Positions 24,627 to 41,203 of a stretch of 64,000 bases of DNA are shown one piece after another. How positions within the stretch are numbered: position 1 is the first letter of the stretch; the number at the start of each line of letters is the position of its first letter. This DNA is from Phycomyces blakesleeanus NRRL 1555(-). Its lineage: Eukaryota > Mucoromycota > Mucoromycetes > Mucorales > Phycomycetaceae. The position numbers were made by a program, and so were the translations under genes. The notes under the pieces are model-generated. The model was not told the origin of the DNA, ran no database searches, and worked only from the letters and a program-made list of their open reading frames with translations. Where the stretch lies: contig NW_017265164.1 in NCBI RefSeq assembly GCF_001638985.1, positions 312,391 through 376,390 on the forward strand, in the 5' to 3' direction.

Positions 24627-24949
24627 AATTATAGCCATCCAAAAAAAAACAAAAAAAAAGCATGACAAATAAGATACTTTTTCTATTTCTTTAAAAAAAA
24701 AGTAAGAAAGAAAAACATATATCTAAAGATAATCAACTATACTCGCTTACACCAACAGACCCAACCACAACCACACACCTAAAACCACACACAAACCCTC
24801 TCTCTCTTTCTCTCTTTCTCTATTACCGAACAAATTCAAATTAAACCCTATTGTTTCTCCTCACTTGTCATGTGACCAAATTCATTTGATAGCTGTGTTC
24901 ATAAATTTTGTTTCATGCTTTATAAAAAAAAGAAAGTACTATTCGTACA
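24627..24949. other. Intergenic, promoter of the Na+/H+ exchanger
   Basis: Poly-A-rich end of the preceding gene, then a CCACAACCACACACC tract and a CT-repeat (24795-24830), then the start codon. No gene seen. Confidence 0.6.
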
Positions 24950-27647
24950 ATGGCACTTAATGACACATCACCTACAGATCCTATTCCAGATGAGCCTTTG
25001 GAAGAGGAAATGTATACCTCATGGGCATTGCTCATTCTAATGACATTGCTTATCGGAGCACTATGGACTAGTTATTACCTTCAGCAACGCAAGATACGCG
25101 CAGTCCATGAAACAGTTATCTCCATCATGGCAGGTAAAATCAAGCCAAGACTTTTTTAGTTTTTATTTTATTTTTTATTTTAGGCAGAATAATGACTATA
25201 AAAAAACCGAAAGAAACGAGAATATATATTCAAAAGAATCCTCATACAAACGCTCTGATCTAGGCATGATTGTTGGCTTGATCATCAAATTGGCTCCGGG
25301 TACCATTATCCAGCGCATGGTTCAGTTCAATGAGGGTTATTTTTTTAATCTGCTTCTACCTCCTATCATTCTTAACTCTGGCTATGAGCTCAAACGAGTA
25401 AGTAATATAAACAAAAGTTGTCTGTCTATCCTTTCTCTCTCTCTCATATATATGTATTCATTTGTTTTATGTTAAAAAAAAAAGCGCAACTTCTTTCTTA
25501 GTTTTGGCACCATTTTAACGTTTGCTATGGTTGGCACACTAATAGCTGCCATTGTGACAGGGTAATATTAAACTACCATTCTTACTACATACATTTATAT
25601 GTATAGTTTTATTATTTTTTCTGGTATTAATCTTGCTTTCTGTTTGTCTTGTGTGTGTGTGTGTTTTTTTTGGATAATTTGTTAGTGTTCTTACATTTGG
25701 ATGGGCTTATTTTCATCCAGAAGGGATTCACATCAGCTTCTTAGACAGTATGATTTTTGGGGCAATTCTGTCTGCCACAGATCCTGTCACAATTCTTGCT
25801 ATCTTTCACCAATTACATGTCGATCCTCAATTATTTGCTATCATTTCGGGTGAATCTCTTTTAAATGATGCTGTGGCAATTGTATTGTCCGAGTAAGTCA
25901 AGTCAATTAATAGTTAGTAAAAGGATCAAGAAGAAAAGAAAGAAGTGTTGCAATACCAAAAACTTTTTATATGTATATTTATCTTTGGAATCAAAAATAT
26001 TAGTACCCTACGAAAATTTAGAGGTCAAGAACTGCATGTTATCAATATCTTTAAAGGAATTGGACTTTTTCTGGGTGTATTCTGGGCATCAACCTGTATT
26101 GGAATCTTGTTCGGATTGGCGGTGGCATTGATGTTGAAACATTCTCATCTCTATCAGTTCCCTAATATCGAGGCCTGTATGATCAGTCTGATGGCTTACA
26201 GCAGTTATCTATTTTCAAATGCTGCACACATGTCCGGTAAGAAACCATCTTTCTCTTGGTATTCCCACCTCTCATACCACCCATACTCTCTACCCTTAAT
26301 TTTCGTATATTCAAATATATATGTAAAAAAAAAAAAAAATTCAAGAGGTCATGGCTTTTCTCATGCTTTAGAGTTTTTTTTAAGGTATTGTCACGCTCTT
26401 ATTCACGGGTATCACACTGAAACACTATGCCTACGACAACATGTCCCTGCGTACCAAGAGGGCAACCAAATACGTCTTTCAGATCCTTTCACAGCTCTCT
26501 GAAAATTTTATTTTCATCTATCTTGGTGTCAATTTATTTACAGAGACTGATCTTGACTACAAACCTCTGTTTATTCTCTTTACTACTGTAAGTTTGTTCT
26601 TAAACATAATATAGATAGTGTGGGATTGGTAGTGATAAAAGCCATGTTATGTTAACAATTAAAAAAAAAACTAATGAACACACTCGTTTATATATATAGC
26701 TTTTTATTTGCATCGCTCGTTATTTTTCTGTGGCACCATTGTCTATGCTCATTAATGCAGTTTGTCGGGCACTTGGAAAACCTGAACAGCTGCCACAATC
26801 GCATCAAGTCATGCTCTTTTGGGCTGGTCTCAGAGGCGCGGTTGCATTTGCATTAGCTTCAAATCTGGGTGGAGAAAGTGCAGCAGCTATGCGAACCACA
26901 ATTTTGGCTGTTGTGGTCTTGACAGTTCTGATCTTTGGAGGCACTACTGGACGTATGCTCCAGATTCTAGAAATTCAGACGGGTGTATTAGAGCCTGAGG
27001 ATATGGCCAGCGATAACGACAACGAGGCGGATAACACTAATAACAGTCATGAAGAAGGTGGTCTTTCTCTTGGTGGTCGTCCATCAAGAAGGACAAGAAG
27101 AAGTCCATCGACTGATCGTCTATTGGATACGGATGAGGATGAAGAAAGAGTAATACACGGTAATAGTAGTAGTGGTGATGGTGGTGGTAGTGGCAGCGAT
27201 AGGTATCGCAATGATCCTACGGATGTCTCTATCGGCGGTCTACTCTCGGGACCTATTGGAGATCCAATTCCTGACCCTGGGCCACCACACTGGTTCATGT
27301 CATTTGATGAGAAATGGCTCAAGCCCTTCTTTACTAAACGCCACGTTCAGCAACGAAACCAGACATTGGCTGAGTATTGGAAGGACAGACGACGCAAAAT
27401 GGACCGGGCCAATCAGAATATGCTGGCTGGGATCCGCAATATGTCGCTCGGAACAACTAGTGGTCGCCTTGTTAATGATAACGATAATGACGATGAAGAC
27501 GATGATGCGCTGACTCTTCACTCGGTGTATCCTGTTGAAGACAGGTTTGATGGAGGTGATTTGGCACGGACACCGAGTAATAATGGATCACGGCTGGTTA
27601 TTGGTGCAGGACGTGTGTTTGGAAGATCAGTTTCCAATCAACAGTAG
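24950..27647 (+). CDS. NHX1: Endosomal/prevacuolar Na+(K+)/H+ exchanger, NHX1/NHE6-like
   Basis: Exchanges lumenal protons for cytosolic Na+ or K+ in late endosomes and vacuole-related compartments, setting lumenal pH and trafficking. Exons: 24950-25133, 25264-25397, 25485-25561, 25686-25892, 26004-26236, 26385-26587, 26700-27647, giving 661 residues. Features of the CPA1 family are in order: a first membrane segment after an acidic leader, [15 protein letters not shown] (the amiloride-binding segment, from about residue 88), [30 protein letters not shown] with the essential Asn192-Asp193 pair, LRKFRG, and [13 protein letters not shown] near residue 390. Ten or more hydrophobic segments run to about residue 430. 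The rest is an acidic, Asn/Asp/Gly-rich cytosolic tail. The endosomal subclass is inferred from the closeness of the core to yeast Nhx1 and human NHE6/9. Confidence 0.94.
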
Positions 27648-27702
27648 CACCCATGCACACACACCAACACCACCACATGAATACGCACAAAAAAATAATA
27701 AT

Positions 27703-27734
<32 letters not shown>

Positions 27735-27969
27735 GTGTTTGACAACAATACACTCATTTATATATATATATATATATTATAATTTTAATATTATACTACT
27801 TTATCTTGACATTACTTTATATATCTATATTTCTCTCTCTCTCTCTCTCTCAAAAATAAATAAATAAATAAATAAATGCATATATAAAAGAAATTATGTA
27901 CGAAATTATTTACACACTTGTATTTTGGCAACTCCTTTTTCTTTCTTTCTTTTCTTCTTTGGTTTATGT
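27648..27969. other. Intergenic between convergent genes
   Basis: Holds an (AAT)n run (27700-27732), (AT)n near 27763, a (CT)n run near 27833 and (AAAT)n near 27855. The 3' ends of the exchanger and of the Q-rich gene meet here. AATAAA-like sites occur on the plus strand. Confidence 0.6.
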
Positions 27970-28746
27970 TTAGTATGGATATCGATAACCAATTTGACCA
28001 TAAGGTGTATTTGGTTGATATTGCTGCGCATAAGGCTGATAAGGTTGGTAATATTGAGGTTGAATTGCCAAACGATCGACATAACCAAGAGCTGGCTGTT
28101 GTGGGTAGCTGTATTGGTAATACGGAGAAGGTGTATAGCCATACTGTGGTTGTATCTGTGGCTGCACTTGTCCATAGGGTTGCGTTATGGGTATATATTG
28201 TTGTTGCTGGGGGTAAGCGTACTGGGGTTGGTAATATTGAGGTCTTTGATAGACCGCATACTGTACATTATATGGCTGCTGATTGTACGGTTGGATATAA
28301 GCCTGCTGCTGCTGCTGTTGGGCGTAGTTTGTATAATACGGTGCATATTGTGGAATTTGGGATATTTGTTGATTCCTCTGCTGTATAAGGTGCTGCTGAT
28401 ATTGGGCTACCTGTTGTTGCTGTTGTTGCTGCTGCTGCTGTAATAGCTGTAACTGCTGCATGTACTGCTGCTGCTGAAGTTGTTGCTGCTGCTGCTGCTG
28501 CTGCTGCTGTTTATTTGTCTGATGGTCTTTATATTTATATAGTCCATAAGCCAAAGCACCGGCTAACCCGGCATCTCTCCAAAATCGGGGTTTTTCATTA
28601 TTTTCTTCTTCGTGGTTTTTCAAAAGAGCTTCTGTTCCAGCAAAAGCAGCCGCATTTAATAGTAGATCAGACTTGGTTTGTTGTACTGGCTGGTCCTGAG
28701 ACTGAGTAAACTGTTGAACAACATTGGCAAGAAGAGCATTAGCCAT
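27970..28746 (-). CDS. Glutamine/tyrosine-rich prion-like protein
   Basis: An intronless 258-codon frame. Residues 1 to about 78 form a normal-looking domain: MANALLANVVQQFTQS, then a block AAAFAGTEALLKNHEEEN and AGLAGALAYGLYKYKD. That pattern (alanine-rich helix, HEEE, glycine/alanine helix) faintly recalls the fungal CipC-like/DUF3759 family, but I cannot confirm this. From about residue 79 the chain is nearly all Gln, Tyr, Pro and Asn, with uninterrupted poly-Gln runs encoded mostly by CAG and CAA, and YQPQYAYPQQ-type repeats. This is a typical prion-like, phase-separating composition. The CAG runs appear on the plus strand as CTG, and the long plus-strand frames here are shadows of them. 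Function unknown. Confidence 0.75.
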   Translation of the reverse strand: MANALLANVVQQFTQSQDQPVQQTKSDLLLNAAAFAGTEALLKNHEEENNEKPRFWRDAGLAGALAYGLYKYKDHQTNKQQQQQQQQQQLQQQQYMQQLQLLQQQQQQQQQQVAQYQQHLIQQRNQQISQIPQYAPYYTNYAQQQQQQAYIQPYNQQPYNVQYAVYQRPQYYQPQYAYPQQQQYIPITQPYGQVQPQIQPQYGYTPSPYYQYSYPQQPALGYVDRLAIQPQYYQPYQPYAQQYQPNTPYGQIGYRYPY

Positions 28747-30760
28747 GTTAAAGATTGGTTTGTTTGTTTGTTTGTTTTTTTATGTTTTTTGGAAAAGAAA
28801 GAGAGAGAGAAAAGAAAGCCACTCTGGATCTTTTTCGAACTAAAAAAAAAGGGAAATGGCTGTCTGTCTGTCTATCTGTCTGGACTAATGACCCATATAA
28901 AGTATATTGTTATTCTCTATACTGGTAAAACTGTACTGTATTGGGAACATTTGTCTTACACAAATGTATCACGTCAATTCTGGTCAGGCGTATACCCACT
29001 AGTTTTTTTTTTATATCTATGATGCTGAAACTGGTGTCCTAAGTGTGTCTGTGTGTGTGTATAGCAGGAGTAGGAGTCATTAGAGGTTGAGTTTTCATAT
29101 AGCTCATATGTAATTGACAACTCTTGAAATCCTTGAGCCAAATGGTATCACTGCTTTTCCCATGACAACGAATGCTGTTGCATAAATCCGTAAACTGTTT
29201 TCTAATAAGTTTATTAATTTGGAGTAGTTATATATAAATAAATATGCTGTATTAAGTTGGTTTTATGTTTTTTGTTCAATGCATAAAAGGTACAATTATA
29301 TGCTATATAATTGTGGTATATTAGCGGTAGACAAATGAATTTATTTATTTATTTTTGGATAAGTATATATCTGTACTTTTGTTTAAATATATATATATAT
29401 ATATATATCATAAAAAGAACTGACTATCACCTGCCTATTAAGAGTAGAATAATTTTGCTTGGTTCAAGTCTATGAAAGCCCTTTTAAGTTTAAGGAATAA
29501 GTATATAAATAAATGTTTCCAAAGATGTATTGTTGTGTGAAAATAAGCACACTGGGATTGAAGGTTTAAAGAGATATGTAGTCTTGATTTGACAGAATCT
29601 TGAGATTGTAATGACCATTAAGATATGTTTCTTTTTGTGTTTTTTGTGCCGAAATTGATTGATAAAACAGCAAGTTATTAATGAGGGATTAAATGGCGAT
29701 ATTGTAGTCGGTATTACTTAATGCCACTGTGTCACAGAAATGATTATAATTGAGGAGATTAATATCAAAAGAGCAATTTATAGATTATTGTCAACTGGAT
29801 ATAATTTTAGCCCAAAAACTAATATATGATAAAAGCATCAAAGATGAAACAGCAAGCAAAACAAGGTATTGATAGAAAATGAGTTGATAAACCTGAGAAA
29901 AGATCAAAATTCTCATACACAACAAACAAACAAACAAACAAACAAACTGTGTTCAAATAGAACAGAACAGGGTAGGTCTCCTAAACGGTGTGCTAAGCAA
30001 AAAATCATATGTTCAATAAGCTTATATAGAATAATAATAATAAAGAAAGGGGAGATTCCGTTTCTTATAGTTTTTTAGTCAATAGGCACAAAAATACAAT
30101 ACAATAAAGTATAAATATTGGTTGATTAACAAATAGTATATTATTCTTTATCATCAGTATGTTTGAATTTCTTTAAAGGAAAGGATATTTATAATATATA
30201 ATAAAAAATGCATAATTTAATATCAATATTGGTGATTATTATTTTCTGACAAGATTCTATTCGATTAATATATGGTGTCGATTGCGCATTTAATAGAAAT
30301 CTTATACGTGTTAAGATTCAACACGGGCCTTTTTATCGATTTGATGGGAAGAATTGTATTCTTTTAATCATTTATGGAACAATCGAAAATGAAAAATAAA
30401 GATTTTCAGCTGTTATATATAATAGAATAGAATAAACCCCCCCAAAAAGACAAGCTTCTCTTATTTCCCATCTTTTTTTTTTTAAAGAAAAAAAAAAGTC
30501 TCAGCCCACTCCACCCCACTTTATGTTTCCTTTTTTGAAACATTGAATATTCCAAAAATAAAGACAGAGAATGAATGATAAAGCAACAAGTATTATAATA
30601 ATAATTAAACTCATTAGAAGCCCTCTTACTCTTTCTTTCTCTTTATCTTTACCAATTCATTTGCCCAATACAACTATTCTCCTTCTTTTGATAAGCATAA
30701 AAGAGATATATAGATCTATAGACAGGCACCCACAGATATACATACAAGGGTCTTTGAGCT
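28747..30760. other. 2 kb intergenic region between divergent genes
   Basis: AT-rich DNA with a (GTTT)n run near 28760, (GT)n near 29050, (AT)n near 29386-29408, (CAAA)n near 29927 and a run of short A/T tracts. A CT-rich stretch near 30620-30690 precedes the histidine kinase start. No coding or RNA gene could be supported on either strand. Confidence 0.55.
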
Positions 30761-36935
<6,175 letters not shown>

Positions 36936-37282
36936 AAAATAATAATAATAATAAAAATAAATTTATAATTAGAGAGAGAGAGAAATATATATATATAGAT
37001 AGATAGATAGATGGATGGATGGATGGATGGGTTGACGATCGTTTTAGGGGTAAAAAAGCGCCGTTTCAAGGGCCGCCCTTTTATAATAATAATAATAGTT
37101 TTTTTTTTATCCATCCCTTTTCCTATCCTGTTTGTGGCCTAGGCTTATCCGCTGGCTAATATATATATATATATATTATTATTTTATTTTATTTGAATAC
37201 TCTTCTTCTTGTTCTTGTTCTTCTTCTTCCTTCTTTCTTTCTTTTTCTACTTTACTTTACTTTACTTTACTTTATAATTGCC
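36936..37282. other. Intergenic with GATA/GATG microsatellites
   Basis: Contains a (GA)n run, TAGATAGATAGATGGATGGATGG near 36996-37030, an (AT)n run near 37160 and a (TTTAC)n run near 37250 just before the next start codon. No gene seen. Confidence 0.6.
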
Positions 37283-38447
37283 ATGTCTTTAGCTCCAGAA
37301 AAACCAAGCTTACCCTCTATTCAGTTCTTACTGCAACAAGACGCCTGTCTGCCAAGTCCAATTCCGGGTTCAGGTTCAGGTTCAGGTTCATGTTCAGGTA
37401 ATAAAAAGGATACACTTCTTTATTTCTTATATATTAAATAACCAAATAAAAACAAAATGTCACCCTTTTGCTACTCTTGGCTTGCTGTTGTATTAAACCC
37501 ACATAACAATTACAGTAGGTGGAAAGAGGACACCTGCTCAGAGACATCAAGCCAGTCGCAGCTTCAGTGGATTGAGTAGCCTACCTAGCGAACTACAGAA
37601 CCTGTCTCTTCAGCAACCCTATCTCGACAGTGCTTGGGGACATGCTCCATCAGTGCCACAACTGCCACAACTACCACCACTACCAATATCGTCCTCACTC
37701 AATAGACCCGTTTTGCCCCCCGCCCTTCCCGCCCTTCCGCCCGTCACACACACACACAATCATCCCACTCATTCCACCCATTCCACCCATTCCACTCATC
37801 ACGATCACTTGACTGCTCTTGCCAGTAGACGGCCGCCGGGCGCCAGTCATGGCCGGTCATTTTCCGACCATTCACTCTTCACCCGACCCTCACACCAGAC
37901 TCACCGTAGAGCAGCCTCTGCAAACACTGCCGACATTTATCAAAAGCCTTATCCTATTCGCCCATACACCACCACAACAACAACAGCAACAACAGCAAAC
38001 ACAAATACATTCAATAGCATCAATAACATTAATATCAATACACCTTCGACTATCAGCAGTGCTGGATCCTGCTCTCCGTCCGATCAAAGTCATCTTACCC
38101 CTCTATCCCCACACCAGGGTTTGTTTGATGCCCTAAACATGCAGGAAAAAAAGCCAGCAGACACAGAAGAAGAGTCTCTGGGCCGTTACTGCTGCACCTT
38201 TTGTCACAAAAAGTTCTCCAGACCATCCTCACTTCGCATCCACACATATTCTCACACAGGCGAAAAGCCGTTTGTATGCACCGAAGAAAACTGCGGTCGT
38301 AAATTCAGTGTCCAGAGTAACATGCGGCGACATCTCCGAGTTCACCGTCTTGGCAAATCTACAAAGCCCATTCCTACCACCACAAGCAATATTAGTACTG
38401 CCATTACCACTACTAATGCTGTTATTACTTCTGCTACCACTAGTTAA
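37283..38447 (+). CDS. C2H2 zinc-finger protein, probable transcription factor
   Basis: Exons 37283-37397 and 37516-38447 encode 348 residues. A short leader contains a Gly-Ser repeat (GSGSGSGSCS). A long Pro/His/Thr/Ser-rich region follows, with THSTHSTHSTHHDH repeats and poly-Thr/Gln tracts. Two adjacent C2H2 fingers lie near residues 263-318: CTFCHKKFSRPSSLRIHTYS-H, the TGEKP linker, then CTEENCGRKFSVQSNMRRH-LRVH. The tail is Thr-rich. Two classical fingers joined by TGEKP, near the C-terminus of a disordered protein, are common in fungal DNA-binding regulators; the target cannot be told from sequence. The start ATG at 37283 follows a T/C-rich leader and gives a frame that splices cleanly into the finger exon. 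Confidence 0.85.
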
Positions 38448-39239
38448 AAAAAAACACGCATATTTTTTTTTGCATCATCCTCTTCCCTCTCTCTCTTTCT
38501 CTCTCTCTCATTATATATTTTTGTGTGCGTGTATATGTATGTACGCATGTATGTCTTTACTTCCTTACATACATACATACATACATACACCTTTATATTT
38601 ATATATTTATATATATTTATCCTTTCTCTATACTTTCACTATCATCTTTACTTTTTTATTTTTCTTTCTCTTTTATAAATCATCTCCTGTATATTCCGGA
38701 CACTTCTTGTACACTCTTATAATAAACAATGACCAAACATATTCTCACTCTATAAACAAATATTATGTAAAAAAAAAAATACAAAAGGCTCTAAAAGACT
38801 TGAGAAACGTATTAAAAATGAATGATGATTATGATTATGAAGAAGAGTATTTTAAAACATATATATAAATTATTAATATAGAAAAGGATAAGTTAGTCTG
38901 AATTTGCTTCTTTTCTTTTCTTGCTTTGATAGGACCTCATAAATGCCAAGTTCAAATCCAAGCTTTTTTTAATTTCTTCTTTTGTTTCTATTTTAAATAT
39001 CTCCTTTTGGTTTTTTTTTGTGACGTAGGATTCAAATCCAGGTTCATTTATTTTATTTTATTTTAATATATATATATATTATTTTACTATTTCTAGTGGC
39101 CAAACTTTTTAGTTTTTCTATGAACGGATCATTTTCCTTCTTCTTCTGTATAAAATAAATATAAATAAATATATATAAAACAAAGATAGGTCTCTTTAAA
39201 CAACACCAAAAAGAATAGCAACCAACAAACGAATAAATA
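38448..39239. other. Intergenic, no gene seen
   Basis: CT-rich and (CATA)n tracts near 38475-38590. A pair of TTCAAATCCA phrases occurs near 38951 and 39031; I tested these as tRNA T-arms and they do not fold. The promoter of the next gene is A-rich. Confidence 0.55.
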
Positions 39240-40105
39240 ATGACCGGCCATAACCCTTTTACTGACAACCCCTGGGAAGGAAACACCACAACCACAACCA
39301 CCACAACCACTCGTCAAGTGAATGCATACGAAGACCAGCCTCAGACCACTAATAACGCCTGGGCCCCTCCTTTACCCACCTCTCCCCGTCCTCCTCCTCC
39401 GATTCCTGCACGTATGCCTTCTCCTTCTGCCTATCATACAACTACAACAACCACAGAAGTCGTTGGTCAGCCAACTAATGCCTATACTTCTACTGGCTGG
39501 CAAGAGTCCAACAAGACAGAGTCTGCCTATGATTCTTCATGGGACGGTGCCGTAACCAGCAGCAATAAGTCTGCTGCTCATACACCTGCACCTGCACCTG
39601 CCGTTGTACACGATGCCTATCAATATTCGGGAACGCCATATGGAAACCAGGACTTTTCTACTACATCAAACGCCTATGGCAACACTGACCAAGCCCCTTC
39701 GCCTCAACTTACCTCTACAACACCAGTTCCAGCAAAAGCCGAATCCAAGGCTGGTGTTCTTCCACCAAAATTCGGTACCGACCGTAACCCTTCTAAGCGC
39801 AGAGTACTCTTGCGTTTCCTACAGTTCATCTCTGCTATTGGCTCGGTTGGTTTTGCCGCCGGTGCCTCTCCCGTAAGTTTTGAGCAACAACAACAACAAC
39901 AACAACGACATCTTATATATATATACTATTCATAAACTATGTATAACATGTAACATAAGAAGAAGACGAAAAGTATACCATAAATATAGGTAGTAACTTT
40001 TCTCCTTTCTTTAGTTTGCTGGTGTAGATGTACCTCTGTCAAGTGCTGCTTGCTTGTATTTCCTATATGCTGTCGTAAGTTCATAAAATAAAATAGAAAA
40101 CATCA

Positions 40106-40137
<32 letters not shown>

Positions 40138-40618
40138 AGCCCCCACCTATCGATATATCTATCTATCTATCTATCTATATATATTTCTTTTTCCCCTTAT
40201 TATGATTTTATATATATATATATGCGCGTGTGTGTGTGTGTGTGTATACTGTGTGTGTGTGAGACTTTATTGAAACTAAGCCTTGATTTTGTGCATTGTT
40301 TTATTCCTTTAATTATAGGCCATTGTTTCAATCATCTGGTCAGGGTTCCATTTGATCTACTTCTTGTTGCGTCGCGTGTCTAGTCGTCAAAAGATGAATC
40401 GGCCATTGATGACCGGGCTTGATCTTCTGCTGGCTATCATGTGGGGTATTGGAGTGATAGTGGAGGTTGTCAAGTACAGATGTTCTCCGGGCGGATATAA
40501 CCATTGGTGTGACTTTTACAATGTCAGCATCTTCTGGGGCTTCTTTTCACTTGCTTTATTCATTGTCGCCACAGGATGGGACTTTGTGGGTGCGTGCGTA
40601 ATGCGAAAGAGACACTAA
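39240..40618 (+). CDS. Four-TM MARVEL-like membrane protein with N-terminal NPF motif
   Basis: Exons 39240-39872, 40015-40074 and 40319-40618 encode 330 residues. The first 190 are disordered and rich in Pro, Thr, Ser and Ala. They open with HNPFTDNPWEGN, an NPF endocytic-type signal that binds EH-domain proteins, and include a PPLPTSPRPPPPIP segment that could bind SH3 domains. A basic stretch (RNPSKRRVLLRFLQ) then leads into four hydrophobic segments (near residues 200-215, 222-250, 262-280 and 300-322) with short loops. The layout and the ISAIGSVGFAAGA start are those of MARVEL-domain proteins of vesicles and plasma membrane domains. The short CSPGGYNHWCDF loop has two cysteines that could pair. 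Family assignment is by architecture, not by a definite motif; a SCAMP-like role is possible. Confidence 0.7.
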
Positions 40619-41203
40619 GGCTTATAATTTTCTTTTTTTTTCTTTTCTTTTTTGAATGAGAAAAGAAGTAAAAGAAGTAAAAGAAAGAAAGAGAGGGATT
40701 TGGGGCTAAAGATGGCCTAATAAGAAGAGTCTTTTAATTTTTTTTCCCTATTTTATTTCTACCACACCTTTCTTATCCTTCTTCTTTATTCCCTTTAATA
40801 TAATCATATACTTCTTCCATACACCACACCTCAACCCTTCCAATATCAATGAACCCAAAAATCTTATTACCACTCTTAATAAATATATAATATACACATG
40901 TGTAACTCGGCTTACTATACATTTAAATCTATAAAGAATGAATAAGATAAATAATGAGTGTAAAGGAGTGAAATATATAGTCATAAGAATATTTCATTCT
41001 CCTTACCAAAAAAAAACCGTTATGTCTGTTTTAAGCACTGAGTTCCGATTGGCAGGGTCCAGGCGCAATGCACGTGTAGAAGAACTGATTTACACCGTTC
41101 AACAATAACGCCTTTTTTTATTATTATTATTATATATTTTGTATATTCATTAATACATACAATCCATACCTTTTACATCAATACCCTTTGGTCATTTAAT
41201 TCA
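40619..41203. other. Intergenic, ELMO gene promoter
   Basis: A purine-rich 3' region of the preceding gene, then AT-rich DNA. A GC-rich island at 41040-41080 holds the regulatory boxes given separately. No gene seen. Confidence 0.6.
41048..41076. promoter_or_regulatory. ATTGG (CCAAT) box and CACGTG E-box
   Basis: ATTGG at 41048-41052 and CACGTG at 41071-41076 stand in a short GC-rich island about 130 to 155 bp upstream of the ELMO gene start. Both are well-known fungal binding sites (HAP complex; bHLH factors). Their use here is inferred from position. Confidence 0.5.

Noticed and set aside
27918..28443. Two long plus-strand open frames, one very leucine-rich
   Set aside because: Antisense shadows of the Q-rich gene's CAG/CAA and TAT codons; no start context or domain.
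38945..39045. Two TTCAAATCC phrases suggesting tRNA T-arms
   Set aside because: Flanking bases do not pair as a T-stem and no anticodon or acceptor arm can be drawn.
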